Source: Sclerotiophoma versabilis
Lineage: Eukaryota > Ascomycota > Dothideomycetes > Pleosporales > Didymellaceae
NCBI GenBank assembly: GCA_012274445.1
Contig: JAAROD010000049.1
Coordinates: forward strand, 1,488,001 to 1,552,000
Direction: 5' to 3'
DNA length: 64,000 bases
This document shows, one piece after another, positions 33,242 to 45,143 of the stretch; the first letter of the stretch is position 1; the number at the start of each line of letters is the position of its first letter. Under the pieces are notes generated by a model. The model was given only the letters and a program-made list of their open reading frames with translations, ran no database searches and was not told the origin of the DNA. A program made the position numbers and the translations under genes.

Positions 33242-33617
33242 GGTTGGCTTGGGTTGGTGTTGGGCCCTGTTGATCCTTTGAGAGGTGTCGTCAGGTTCGC
33301 GGCCCAGAGGGCTCGAACGTCCAAGCGCGCCCCACTCACCCATGCACATCCGGCAATGACGTAGCACTTCTGGGAAAGTGTGCTGCGGAGCGACGACGAA
33401 AGCGATGATGTTACGCGTCGTTCTCTTGTCGTTCGTGCCTGCCAAGATTGGGCTTTATCTAAACTCCCTTCCCTCCTCCTCAGCTACTGCTTTCCTTCTT
33501 CAATAATCCACAGTCTTGCGAAATCAAACAGTTCCCTTCGAAGTTGTTTGTGCAACACATTCTACCATTAGTCAGACCACTCCAGGAAAACTTGCGCACC
33601 GCGATCACACGAGTACC
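33242..33617. promoter_or_regulatory. divergent promoter region usb1 / pal1
   Basis: 376 bp between start codons that face apart. Short pyrimidine tracts (CTCCCTTCCCTCCTCCTC) lie on the pal1 side. No TATA box is clear. Confidence 0.45.
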
Positions 33618-35072
33618 ATGCAAGCGGTATGTCTCACCTCCCTTACATGCAGCTTTCCGTCGCATGGTCTGTCAGGAGTGTCGTCACATATATCAACTGC
33701 GAGATATCTTGCTGCGAAAACTGCATGGCAGGAAGCAGTTGAGTCCGATCGCTGATCGTGACTCTAGGCACACCACGCGTTGATTGACCCCCTGATCGAG
33801 CCAGAGCCGAGCGACGACACGGGGTTGAACTCGCACTTCCGTTCTTCTTTTGCGCCCAGACAGGATGGTCCCATCACTCCACCCGGATCTGCCGGACTAC
33901 CCAAGGACGGTTCATCCGTGAAGGTCCAGGAGCACCGCACTGGCAATTCAGTTGGAAGCAACCCCTTCATTCCATCCCAACACACGGGCCGCTCAGTGGG
34001 AACCAACCCTTTCCTGCCTTCTCAACACACCGGCAGCTCTGCGCACACTAATCCGTACCGCCGATCGAGAGCGTCGTCTGAGGCCAAGGCTCCTTCTGCT
34101 ACCGTTTCCCAGATTGGCCAGACTCCTCCCAGGTCGAGCAGGTATGAGTACCCCTCCCCTCCACAGTCTGCCAGTCCTCGCAAGCAGCACTTCTCGGACC
34201 ATCGTGCGGCTGCGTTTGGGTCCATGAACGCGAGCCGACCCCGCCGATCGAGCCAGCCATCGTCATCCAGGCCCCAATCGCAACACGTTTCCGGACGCAG
34301 CCGTGGAGGATCACTGAACTATGGAGAGAGCTCTCCATTAGACACAATCCGCAAAGAAACCAAGACTGCGCACCGTGCTCACCATCTTAGGAAAAAGAAC
34401 TTCCAGGGCGCCGACGTCATCGATCGACTCGACAAGACGGGCGTAGCGCGCTATCACCACGAGGGACCGTACGATGCAGCCAGCATTGCCCGCAACAAGG
34501 ACAAGAAGTACAGTCCCGTTGCGGCAGTACAGGAGTCGAACGAGGAAGCGCTGAGGGCCACACCAAGGGAGAACATTCAGGATGCTGTCGAGAGGCACCG
34601 CCCGTTGGAGGGTGTCGCTACTGTTCCACCAGGCATGGCGGATAAGTTTGGTCGCGTGTACAACTATGAGGAGGGCACCGACATGCAGCGTGATCCCCTT
34701 AACAAAGGCGACTACAAGCGAGTTCCAGGTGTTGTACGTCCCGCATCATTCTGAAATTTGCCTTGCCTCCCAACTAATAACTTCTAGGAATACCACCCAG
34801 ATGACCTAAAGGGCAAGGGCGAGCCATCCTACACCATCGAGAAGCAACTAAAAGACCATAAGAGGCTCGGTGACAGCGGCACTGAGATGACCTCGCGCCG
34901 TCACAGCAAGAGCGTAGGACACGTTGATGCACCCGGCGCCATGCCCACCGAGAACCCCTTTGAGCCAGAAGCATCTACCTCCGGTATTGGGCGCAGCAAC
35001 TCGGGCATTGGCAGTGCGCTGAAGAAGCGGTTCGGCAGCATCCGACGAAAGAAGCAGGACGTCGACGCTTAG
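33618..35072 (+). CDS. pal1: Pal1-family cell morphology protein
   Basis: Model: exons 33618-33626 (three codons), 33768-34733 and 34788-35072, 419 residues. The long second exon and the last intron (54 bp, CTAAT branch) are well supported. The 9-bp first exon rests on an ATG in good context, a GTATGT donor and a TAG acceptor in phase, and is less sure. The N-terminal half is Ser/Pro/Arg-rich with a near-tandem GSNPFIPSQHTGRSVGTNPF unit. The conserved core reads GADVIDRLDKTG, YHHEGPYDAA, then NYEEGTDMQRD, GDYKRVPGVEYHPDDLKGKGEPSYTIEK. The C-terminus is basic (KKRFGSIRRKKQ). Pal1 in fission yeast is a membrane-associated scaffold at growth sites that keeps cells cylindrical, and relatives act in endocytosis. 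The role here is inferred from the family. Confidence 0.85.
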
Positions 35073-36277
35073 GAGGCGTTGATGAAGAAAGCACGCGATT
35101 CGGACTATTAGCATCAAAATTGTACGATAGATTGATGAGAGGGAGTTGGCGGTTTCCTTTGGTTTGCGAGCAGCTGTACTATATATAGACAGGCTTTATC
35201 CTACCCACGACCGATAGGCGTGAGGCGTTTGCAGCTGTTTAACGAATAATGACTTGGTCACACTTGGATTGTTTTCTCTCACATCCTTTTTTTCATCGAG
35301 TTACAAAGATTCACAAACCAAGAACATGAAGTCTGAGTAAACACCCATACACACTTAGTCCTTGCGATCCCTGGGATTGTCGAAGATTCAAAGTCGTAGA
35401 ACCCACGATGCAGGTTTGCACCACCTATTGATGACGGCGAGGGCGATCGGCAGCCGGCCATCCTGCATCCTAGCCGCGTCGTCATGCAAAAATGGGCCGG
35501 CACGGGAGCCCGCTGCAGATAAGGGCACATCACTACCGCTTCGGTCTGCTGAACCGAGCCGCGTCTGTTGGGTGGACGATGCTTGACGACGAAACGGTAC
35601 GGTATCGTGGTCAAGTGTCTTCGCAGTGGGTTTTCGTGTTTCGAGTGAGGTGAGGTGAGGTGAGTTGGCAGGATGCAGGGCTTGCAGGGGTACTGGATGT
35701 GCGTGTCGTGGTCCTGTTGTCGTGGGGTTTCGGGATTCGTCGTGGTTCTCATGTCATCCGTGCTGATTTGCACACTATGCTTGTGATCGAGTCGAGTCTG
35801 AGGTTGAGGCTGTGGTCGTGTCTGAAGTCGTGTCTGAAGTCGAGGCTGATGGTGATTGAGTGGCTTCAACACTGGAACGTATACAGCACTTGCGTCGAAA
35901 GAGGTGGCGTTGTGATGATCATGGTATTGTGTGGTATGTTGTTGTTGTTGTTCATGCTGTATGTTTGTTGGTCTAGTTATTTCTCTTCTTGTTCGTCTTT
36001 AGCTCTCTCTGTCTTCGACTCTGTCTTCGACTCTCCACCGATAAATACAAGATCAATTCTCAAGAATCTCATGGATCCAAAACATATCGACACCGTCAAT
36101 GGATTAAGCCAATGGCACCTGTACGCCGGAAAGGAAAAGGAAGAAAGAAAAAAGAAAAGATGAACTCCCCTCCCCCGTTAATGTTGAAGAAGAATGTCAC
36201 TCCGAAGATGCAAATAAACACCGATGCGCCAAATGCCAGATGCGAGATGCCACACTTCTACTGCGCGTAAGAATACT
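35073..36277. other. convergent intergenic with simple repeats
   Basis: 1.2 kb between the stops of pal1 and the DUF726 gene. It contains a (GAGGT)n stretch at about 35645-35664, a short duplicated GTGTCTGAAGTCG unit near 35818-35845 and an A/G-rich tract at 36125-36162. The 197-codon minus frame at 35279-35872 is compositionally odd and not accepted. Confidence 0.55.
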
Positions 36278-39200
36278 TCACATGAAGGTCATCTTGACTT
36301 CTTTCTCGTGCCCGAATTCATCCTCGACTTCATTGGCCCATGCGTTGTATCCTGGATGCGCGGCGGGTGTGGTGTTTGCGCTCCGAAGCGGCGGCCGCCC
36401 CGGCGCGTCGTTGGCTTGAGTTTCCCAACTCACCGCCGACGCCGCTGACGCCGCCGGGGGAGGAGAGTCCCATGTAGTCGTGGCTTTCTTTTCCAGCTCG
36501 GGCGAGTCCCATGCGCTCGGTTCCGGCGCGTAGGAGGGCGTGGGCTGTGTGTTCTTCGGTGGGTCTTTGAACGAGGTATCAAAGGTCATTGAAATGTTGC
36601 TTGCCCCCGGATCGTCAAACTCGTCGTACTCGTCATATTCCTTCGTTCCGCTTGTGCCGTTTGAGAATTGCGAGCCCGGGGGTAGGCGCACGCCGGGTGT
36701 CAGGGTGCCTGTGCTATACGCTTTCCCGTTTGCTGCTGCTCCGCCCAAGCTGTCGTTGAAGCTCTGCGTCTGGCGCAGCCCCGTGTATGGGCCCGCATTC
36801 GTTGGCGTCGTATTTGAGATGTCGATCTTCATCGGTGGGAGTGTGGATTTAATTTCTTTGATCTCAAATGCATCAGACTCGTAGCCGTTGTAGGGTTTGT
36901 CCGCACTTTCAGCGGCGAGTGCAGCGACCTCTTTGCGGATCGCGTCAATGTCGAACATCACGGGGTTTTCAGCGATAGTCGCAGTGTCAGCGGTCTTGTC
37001 GATGGGAGCGTGGGCTTGCGAGTTCTTGTCGTAGACTTCCCACTCCTTTTTGTCGCCCTTCTTCTTGCGCCACCAGGAGAGCTTCCCGCCTTTTTTCTCC
37101 TTCTCAGTGTTTTTCTTCTCCAGCTCACGACGCGCGGCCTCGATCTCGTCGATGAGCTCACGTTGTCGCTGCTCGTGGTTCTCCGGATCTGGGTCCTCGA
37201 TCTCAGCAAACTCGTCCGACTCGACAAGCCACCCGGCTTCGCGGAGCAATTTGGGAATCGCCGTGCGGTACGCCATGTGGCCTGGCACCATCTCGGTGAC
37301 GTTCATATTCTCGATTGTGGGGATTTGAATAGGTGCGAGGCCAGCGACGCGGGCGACACCGCCGCCGGTTGCGCGGAAGAGGTAGCCTGTTAGGAAAGTT
37401 AGGTAGGTGACAGACATTCAGAGAAAGAGAACATACCTAAGATCCAGTCATTGGTAGCATACCCATTGACGAATCGGCCAGGCACAACGCTCCGGATCTT
37501 GATATATTCGTCCGTGTTTGCAACGATGGGTGTGCCGAACATATAGACATTCTGCACCAGACCGAAAGCACCACGGTTCTGAAGCTCTTTCAAAGCGGCG
37601 TAGATAACTCGGGCGCCGAGCGAGAATCCAACGAGGGTGATAGGTCTTGTTCCAAGGTTGCGATCGATAATCGAGTCCGCAAGGATGAGGCCAGCCATAT
37701 CGGCTCGCGCTTGCGAGACGGACCAAGGGTTGTCGATAAGGTAGGAGAGCTTTGTGAGGGCTAGGGGAAGTGTCATGGCGGACATGAGCGCGGTCAAGAG
37801 CGTGCTGCCCAAGACTTGTTGGAGACCTTGAGTGAGTGCCTGTCTGGGTCAGTGGTCTGAACTTCAGCTCTCGAGTGCGTCACAAACCTCGGTGGCAAGG
37901 ATGTTGATAGTGTCACCCATACTCTTCAACATCTCCGGCTCCCAAAGCACAGAGTAGATATCTCCCATGATGGGGTCCACGGTACTGTACGGTAGACGGA
38001 CGTCGTCAGCCTTACCGCTCATCCAACCAGCCAAGGTAATGATGAGATTGGTTCTCTTGTTGTTGTGCAGTGGACGGTACTCGAACGTTTTCACAGCACC
38101 AGTTCTCCTGTTCATGGCGCGGACACCAACTGTGCCGCCAGTAGTAACGGCAATGCTGGTGATGACCGCCGTTCCACCTGCGCCAGCAAGGAAACTACCT
38201 GTTCCCGCTACACCGATGGTTGTGAAGCCCGCAGCTAGACCTGCACCGATGACAGGGGCAAGCAGCCCGGCTGACAAACCAATGACTAGACCTCCACCGA
38301 CTGTAGCAAGACCCATAAATGCTAAGCGCTTGCGCAGTGCTCGTTTGCGTCGTGACTCCATGTGCTCATCCTCGTTCCAGTTCTCTTTGTTGGCTTCTTC
38401 TTGCATCTCCAACGCATCTGTGACGCGTTTTTCGAAGCGGCAGATCTCGAGCCAGTCTACACTGAGATACTTACCGACAACTTCAAACAACTCTCTTGAT
38501 CGCGAATCATAAATCGAGTCCGCGACAAGGAGGAGGAAGAGATCGCACAAGACTGTCCATCGGAGGTCAATGTCGAGGTTCTTGCTTTCGAGGAGCTGCG
38601 ATGGCGTCTTGGGTTCGGGGTATTCGTAGTCGTCATCTTCGTGCGCTTCGTAGGGTGGAGGTGGTGGTGATGCCAGGGGGCCCTCTAGACTTGTAGAGGA
38701 AGCGGACTTTGACTTCTCAGCCAGCACCTCTGACCGCGGTGAAGACACAGACGGACGAGCGGAGTCTGACTCTGCCTTCTCTTCCTTCTCTTCCTTCAAG
38801 TCGCTAGCCACCTCTGCAGCAGGGTTCTTTACGCGCGCATTTTGCATCAGCGCTGGCGTCAGATCTGCAGGAATCACGCCGTGGTCGGTGAGCTGCTCGA
38901 TCATGACTTGTTCGGAAGTGTTGATGTCCATATGGCCGTACAGCCTAACCATCATCTTCTGCGCCCACATCTTGGTCGTCTCGACCTGGGTATCGAGCGC
39001 CTTCTTGACTTGGCGGGTTTTCTTCTCAGCGACCCTGTCGAACTTGCGCTCCATCTCGATCATGGCGAGACGCACTAAGCCAACGTAGGCCACACGCTGT
39101 CCCTCGGTGAGGAGGTTCTTGGTGGCCTGCATCTGCATGAGCGGATCGCGCACAGCTTCGTCTTCGTCGTGAAGGGCGGTGGTCTTTTCTTTGAAGAGAT

Positions 39201-40170
39201 AGGCCGTGTTGTCGTCCATGCTCGTTTGCGAGTCTGCATCGTCGTCGACGATGACCCGTGTGTAACCCTTTGCAGCGCCTCCGACATTGGCGTAGCCATG
39301 CATGTCCGCCAGCTCTTCGGGGTTCTCCTTTGCAATCAACCGGTTGTCGTCGTCGTAGATGTCGTACTGCGCATAGGCAGGCATGGTCTGCCAGCCGCCA
39401 TCGTCGGTTTCCTCCTCTTCCTTTGCGTTCGGTTGGGCGACGATATTCTGGTGGGAGTACTCGTTGATGGAGCTCCGTTTCTGGGGGGGTGCGGCAGATC
39501 TGTCGAGGCTCTTGCGAGCGTCTGGCGCAGTGGACTGAGGGTTGCTCTGCACAGTGTCCTTGCTGTCCGGTGGCTGACTGTCAAGCTTCTCTGAGGGCTC
39601 ACGTCTCGGACTAGCTTCTGGGGCGCCCGCTTCTGTGTTCTCCAGTGCGGCCTTCTCCAGCGCAGTCTTCTCCAGTGCGGCCTTCTCCGGCGCAGTCTTC
39701 TCCAGTGCGGCCTTCTCCGGCGCAGTCTTCTCCAGCGCAGTCCTCTCAAGCGCATCGCCCCCCGTCTGCTTCGGGGCCTTGTCCTCGTCTTCACGCGCCA
39801 CCTCGGCCTCGGCCACCTTGACGCGCCCATTCACGGTCGGCGACGCAGGCTGCGCACTGCCGCTCCCGCTCGCCTCAGCCGCCTCTCTCTCCTTGACGTG
39901 CTCCACTATGCTCTCCACCGCCTTCTCTGCCTCGGCCTTGTCCTCAGGCCTCGCTGCCACATCAACCCGGCTCGCGGCCTCCGGCGTCCCCGCTACCGCG
40001 TCTTCGAAGTCGTCCGCGTCCTCGCTGTCCTCGACCGGCGTCCTCGGCCTGGGCGTCCTGACCGGCAGCCCAAAGTCGTCATATTCGACCTCGGCTTTCG
40101 CTTCTGCAGGAGCAATATGCGCGCCCGTGGAGTCGGTACTAGGGGGGTGCGAGGGGTTGTCGCTGGCCAT
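36278..40170 (-). CDS. DUF726 membrane-associated alpha/beta hydrolase (TMCO4/Yfd4-like)
   Basis: Exons 40170-37888, 37839-37437 and 37386-36278, with introns of 48 and 50 bp; 1264 residues. The N-terminal about 300 residues are acidic and disordered, with in-frame repeats of ALEKTAPEKA. A helical domain follows (MQATKNLLTEGQRVAYVGLVRLAMIEMERKFD). Residues about 618-680 are a Gly/Ala-rich hydrophobic hairpin (GLVIGLSAGLLAPVIGAGLA). The hydrolase domain comes next, with GFSLGARVIYAAL (nucleophile Ser near 834) and YMFGTPIV, both typical of DUF726. The C-terminal tail is charged and Pro/Ser-rich. The family is conserved from yeast to man; the substrate is unknown and a lipid or peptide ester is only a guess. 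It diverges from utp23 across 295 bp. Confidence 0.9.
39630..39760 (-). repeat. in-frame tandem repeat in the DUF726 gene
   Basis: A 30-bp unit encoding ALEKTAPEKA, repeated about four times with small changes (T/A and P/L swaps). It lies in the disordered N-terminal part; length variation would keep the frame. Confidence 0.8.
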
Positions 40171-40465
40171 ATTGGGCTGCTACCGGCGGTACATCTGATC
40201 GCTCTGCTCGACGTCGGGAATTGGGGGCGCGCGGTTATAAGGGCATGTCGTGGGTTGCGGCTATGTGCAGTGGTGGTGCCCGCCCTCAGGCCATGGGTTT
40301 CGAATGCGGACTCTCCGATGGTGTGAATGGACGCAGACGTATGCGCGGCCGCCCGCCGTCGGCCCTTTCTCGGTAGCCGACGCAATGGAACGTCGAACTT
40401 TTTTGAATGCGGAACCGTCCGCGAACATACACACGCCCACCCATTGCACAGAACCGACCGCCGGC
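40171..40465. promoter_or_regulatory. divergent promoter region DUF726 gene / utp23
   Basis: 295 bp, GC-rich, between two start codons facing apart. No TATA box is seen. Confidence 0.45.
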
Positions 40466-41422
40466 ATGAAGCTCAAGCGCGCAAAGGCATGCGACTCCAC
40501 TTGTGCTCTTTCACTCTCTGCTATTCAGGGCTGACGTGCGCAGGCATATAAAAAGCTGCTCCACCAGTACGAGCTCAACTTCGGCTTCCGCGAGCCCTAC
40601 CAAGTCCTGCTCGACTCGTCCATCCTGCAAGATGCCTACAAGTTCAAGATCGACCTCGTCGGCCGTCTGGAAAAGGTGCTCGGCGCAAAAGTGAAGCCCA
40701 TGATCACCCAGTGCGACATGCGCCATCTCTACGACGCGAAGCCAAAGAACGAGACGCTTATCCTGCAAGCCAAGGAGTACGAGCGGAGGAGGTGTGGGCA
40801 CCACGAACTCGACGAGCCGCTGAGCACGCTGGAGTGTCTCACCAGTGTCGTCGATCCCAAGGGCAGCCGGAGCAACAAGCATCGCTATGTGGTGGCAAGC
40901 AATGAAAAAGAAGTGCGGGCCAAAATGCGGAGCATCCCGGGCGTGCCGCTCATATACATAAACAAGAGCGTGGTGCTTATGGAGCCCATGACGAGTGCGA
41001 CCGAAGAGCACAGGGAGAGGGAGGAGAAGAGCAAGTTCAAGATGGGCTTGAAAGGCCAGAGGAAACCCGATGCGGGAGAGAAGAGAAAGAGGGAAGATGA
41101 AGACGAGAAGGATAACAAGTCTATTGCTACCGAGCCTCAGGTTCCTAAGAAGAGGAGGCAGAAGGGTCCCAAGCAGCCCAACCCTCTCAGTATGAGGAAG
41201 AAGAAGACGGACACACCCAAGCCGCAGCCTGGCGCGGAGAAGAAGACAAAGCCCGCTGAGCAGAAAGAGTCGCAACCGACCGTCACAGACGTGCAAGACG
41301 GCGAGACTGCTGCACCAAAGAAGCGCAGGCGCAAGCACAAATCAAAGGCTGAAGGTGGAGCCGAAGGTGGAGCTGAAGGCGGTGGTGTCGCTCTAGAGAC
41401 AGGAGATGTCACTTCACCTTGA
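40466..41422 (+). CDS. utp23: rRNA-processing protein Utp23 (PIN domain, SSU processome)
   Basis: Exons 40466-40486 and 40544-41422, 299 residues. The 57-bp intron is GC-AG: AAG|GCATGC, CTGAC, CAG. It gives MKLKRAK joined to AYKKLL, the same junction text as yeast Utp23 (RAK-S-Y). The core carries FGFREPYQVLLDSSIL, VKPMITQCDMRHLY, YERRRCGHHELDEPLSTLEC (the CCHC-type zinc site) and SNKHRYVVAS, PGVPLIYINKSVVLMEP. The C-terminal third is Lys/Arg-rich with GPKQPNPLSMRKKK and KRRRKHKSK, nucleolar in style, then a short AEGGAEGG repeat. Utp23 helps release snR30 during 18S rRNA processing. It converges on ppe1. Confidence 0.94.
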
Positions 41423-41618
41423 TTCGAGAAGCTATGGTAGCTTTTTGACCTATCGATACCACAGGCTTATTCGCCATCTAATGATACCCGATGTACTATG
41501 TCCATCGTCCCAGCACGGGGATACTGTATGGACTGTACACGAGAGACGCAATGCATTGCGAGGAGATAGCTGCACAACTATTGCTGCAGTAAAGACATGC
41601 GAGACGGCGTTGCGACTC

Positions 41619-42782
41619 TCAAACCTTCTTGCCTTGCGCAAGGAGATCTGAGACCTTAGGAGGAAGCACCAGCGTGCTGCGGTCATTGCGCTTGACGAAC
41701 TCAACGATAACCGCAGCGGTCTTCTCAGGCTGGTCCTCTTGGAGGAAGTGGCCTGCGGCAGGGAAGACTGAGAGCTGAAACTTGCCTACAAAAGATTAGA
41801 GAAAATGCCTGCATTCCCAGCCATCAATGAACATACCTTGCATTTGTCCAATCATCAGCTCCTTGTCCAGGCGGTCTGTTCCAGCGAGTAGCAATAGTTT
41901 CGCCCCTTTGCCGTTGAGAAACTTTGCGCTCATCCCGTTGAACCAATTTTCCCAGTATGATTCAGTTTTGGAGAGGTCGGTCCTCCATACCCAGCGTCCC
42001 CCGGTTGATGTTTGCACGAAGAGACTAGGTACACTGGCTCTCGCTGACTCCATATTTCGGAGCGTACGTGAGCGAATGTGCCAGTCGATGGCAGCGTCAA
42101 GGTTGTCGAACAGTCTTGGCCGAGTTCTCAAGTACGCCTGCATGTGCTTGAGAGCTTCCATTGCACTTCCCTCGACGACATCGAGCACTGCAAATCCCAG
42201 TGTCTTGTTGCCCAGCAGACCCATGTTTGCAACGTGTGTCACCACTGCACCGCCAAGACTGTGCCCGATGAGCACGAGTGTGGGCAGCTCTTTCCAGCCC
42301 ATCTTTTGCTGTGTGAGGGCGATCATGTCCACCATGTCTTGACTCAGCAGGTCGATGCTCAGGTTTTTGTCCACTGCACCGCTCGCGTCCCAGACAACAC
42401 TGCCGTGTTCTCTTGCTTCTAGCGCCAGTATACCAACGCCGGGCATTGCTTTTCTGATCTCCTTGGCCGCAAGCGCAAAACTCATTGCAGAGCTCCCTGC
42501 GCCATGGTGAAGCACCAACAGCGGTGATTGCAGGGATGCGGGTGGAGTGATGTAGACATGGAATTTGGAGCGAGGTTCTTCCCTTTCAAGGTAGAACTCT
42601 TGCGCGAAGTAGTCTGACCAATGGATGGTGGGCGCTGGGCGCTGGGCGTCCGAAGGTATTACCGTACCGGTGCTAGACATGGAGCTTGCTGAGCTTGAAT
42701 CATCTTCTTCCTCGATCAGTGGCTCTGGTGGCGGGAGGGAGGAGAGCTTTGTCCTTGCGAAAGTTTTGGCAAGGTCAGACAT
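41619..42782 (-). CDS. ppe1: protein phosphatase methylesterase 1
   Basis: Exons 42782-41837 and 41785-41619 with a 51-bp intron, 370 residues. The N-terminus is Ser/Glu-rich. The alpha/beta hydrolase core has LLVLHHGAGSSAMSF (oxyanion loop), LVLIGHSLGGAVVTHVA (nucleophile Ser), LDVVEGSAMEAL (catalytic Asp region with the PME-1 VVEG(S/T)AM(E/D) signature) and FPAAGHFLQEDQP (catalytic His). It removes the methyl ester from the C-terminal Leu of the PP2A catalytic subunit, opposing Ppm1. The triad is complete and length is normal. Its stop lies 196 bp from that of utp23. Confidence 0.95.
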
Positions 42783-43379
42783 AATGCTTGGTAAGGCTGG
42801 ATCTCCCGATTCGAGTTGGGATCATGCAGTGTGCAACCCTGAGGGCATTCACTGGTCTAGAGTACGAGGCTGCATGGTTCGGGGTCCGCGACTCTGACAT
42901 CTGAAGGAGGGGGCTCTAGGGTGGGGCACCTTATCGATTGCAGGGAATAGCTTCCCGCACACCTTCCCACTGGTTTATGACGATGAGGACTTCGCTGCAG
43001 CGAATAGCATCAGGGTTCTGCGTGACAGTGCGAGGCAACAGCAGATGCGCAAGATGCACAATCCCCCAAGATCTTCGGCATGCGCGTACTCCGAGCTAGG
43101 TGCTCGTTCGCAGGGGCTGAGTTAGATCGCTCTGGGCTGCAAATCCAGTGATTCGCGACCGGGATGTCGTCCGTCGTCTCCACGCTAATGGACCAGCATG
43201 ATGTCAATCGCGCGCATTGGCGCGGAAGCAGCTTGAATGAAACCAGCTTGTCGCCTGCAACACCAGCCTCTCCTCTCTATACAATTCCTGGAGCCTTGCC
43301 GCTCGCTCTCTCACCCTCTGTCCTATTTCCAGGACTCATAATACCCTAATTGACCCTCGCCTCCACCTGGGCCGCGACA
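42783..43379. promoter_or_regulatory. divergent promoter region ppe1 / membrane hydrolase
   Basis: 597 bp between starts facing apart. A pyrimidine-rich tract lies within 100 bp of the plus-strand ATG. A tRNA-Cys-like anticodon arm at 43132-43148 was examined and rejected as a tRNA gene. Confidence 0.45.
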
Positions 43380-45143
43380 ATGAGCATGTGGAAAGGCAAG
43401 AAGGACGCGCAGAACGGCGACCAGCTGGAGCCTGAAGTGCTTCGAGATGACGGAGCTTCAGGCCGGGCTTCGAGGAGGAGCTATGAGCCTTCGAGACGCA
43501 CCGTCGAGTCTCATGAGGAGCCCACTGAGCGCACAAGACTGCTCGATCGTCCCAGGCCGCCCAACGCTGATGGCTACCTCGACCCAGACGACCCAGCAGT
43601 AAGAAACACTCAAAGTCGAGATACATGCGGTGCTGACATGTGACAGGTCTCGCCTTACAACCTGTGGACGGTACGTGCTATGCGGTACCTGACCATTCTC
43701 TTCCTCATCATCACTTTCTTGTGGTGGGTCCTTCTGCTGGTCTCCATCTTCGTGTCTCCTCCAGGCCTGCACAGCCGTGGATCCGGGTTCTTCGACTTTG
43801 CCTACACCTGTCTCACTCTTGGTAACCTTCTGGTGGTCACCATCTTCTTCATCACCCCGGCCAAGGGTCTGCGCATCACCACCGCCATCATTGCTGTGTT
43901 TTTGGCTGTGGACACCGTCATCATCCTAGCAGTCCCACGAGTCAGGCTCGAGGAGGGCTGGATTGGTATCGCGAGTGTCGTCTGGGCTCTTCTCATATCC
44001 ATCTGGTGCATTGCAACCGACCGCGTTGTTGCTTACGGCAAGCGGGAAGAGGAGGAGCGTCTCACTGGCCGACCGGAGTCACGTCGCACGCTGAAAGAAT
44101 GGCTTGCTGTTCTCGCTGCGACAGTTCTCACAGTCGTCTTCATTATCATCGTCCTCTTGATGACCGCCACTCTCACCGTTCGCTCGATCGATGCCGGCCT
44201 CAAGATGTACGGCGACCGTATCCTCGTCGACGGCGACAAATACGCTGTTCACTTAGCTTGTGTTGGCAACGAGACCAACACTGCCGGCAAGAAGGTTACA
44301 ACCGTTCTCCTGGAAGCGGGCGAGAACCCTGTGGAATACGACCTCGAGCACTGGGCATACGCAGCTTACAAGAACGAGACCATCGACCGCTACTGCTACT
44401 GGGTACGTACATGTCGAGACAACCCTCCACAGATCATCCGCTAACTTATTCAGGATCGTCCCGGCTACGCTTGGTCTGACAACGCTCCCTCTCCTCACTC
44501 CGCCGGCATGTCCGCCGATGCTCTCTCTGAAGCACTCGCAAAGTCTGGCGAGGAGGGTCCTTGGATTCTTGTATCTGCTGGAACCGGTAGCATTGTGTCC
44601 CGCATTTTCAGTTCTCGTCACTTAAAGCAAGTCAATGGTCTTCTCTTGATTGACCCCTTGCACGAGGACCTCCTCCACCGCCTCTCCAGCCCCAGCCGTG
44701 GCTTCCTCCTTTGGGCATGGGGAATCATCTCTCCACTCGGTACCGTTCGACTCGCTGGTGCCATATTCAAAGGACGCACAAGCGCCGACCGTGTCTACGG
44801 CCGGAATGCATACCAGTCGGGCAAGTTCATCAAGGCTCAGCTGCAGGAAAACCTCGTTGCAGACTCTCTATCCAAGAACGAGGTCGTTTCTGCCAGGAAC
44901 ATCCAGAGCGCTGACACACCGCTCGCTATCGTCAGTAGTGGCATCGAATGCCGCCGCGACTCTGAGTGGGAGCGCAAGCAGAAGGATCTGACTACTATCA
45001 CTGACAACCTTGTCAGCTGGGAGATCGTCAAGAAAACCCCACACGAGGTCTGGCGTACTCTGGAAGGACGTGAGCAGATGGAGAAGAGCTTGGCTAAGCT
45101 CGTCAAGGCAGCGTCGAAGACCAAGACGCCTATCGTCGAGTAA
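43380..45143 (+). CDS. polytopic membrane protein with alpha/beta-hydrolase-like C-terminal part
   Basis: Exons 43380-43598, 43647-44402 and 44454-45143 (introns 48 and 51 bp), 554 residues. After a polar N-terminus with a TERTRLLDR stretch come five or so hydrophobic segments: YLTILFLIITFLWWVLLLVS, CLTLGNLLVVTIFFI, TTAIIAVFLAVDTVIILAV, WIGIASVVWALLISIWCI, and LAVLAATVLTVVFIIIVLLM. The C-terminal half, predicted on one side of the membrane, resembles a hydrolase fold: VTTVLLEAGENPVEYD, WILVSAGTGSIVSRIF, GLLLIDPLHEDLL. No canonical GxSxG is seen (SAGTGS is nearest), so catalysis is doubtful. Fungal homologues are usually annotated as mitochondrial or integral membrane proteins of unknown function. 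Confidence 0.85.

Noticed and set aside
35279..35872. 197-codon minus-strand frame rich in Gln, Thr, Arg and Pro.
   Set aside because: Its start is a translated simple duplication and it lies in the 3' regions of two convergent genes; no family likeness.
43132..43148. A tRNA-Cys-like anticodon arm (5-bp stem, loop CTGCAAA with GCA).
   Set aside because: No matching D arm with GG, no TTCRA T loop and no acceptor stem around it; probably chance.
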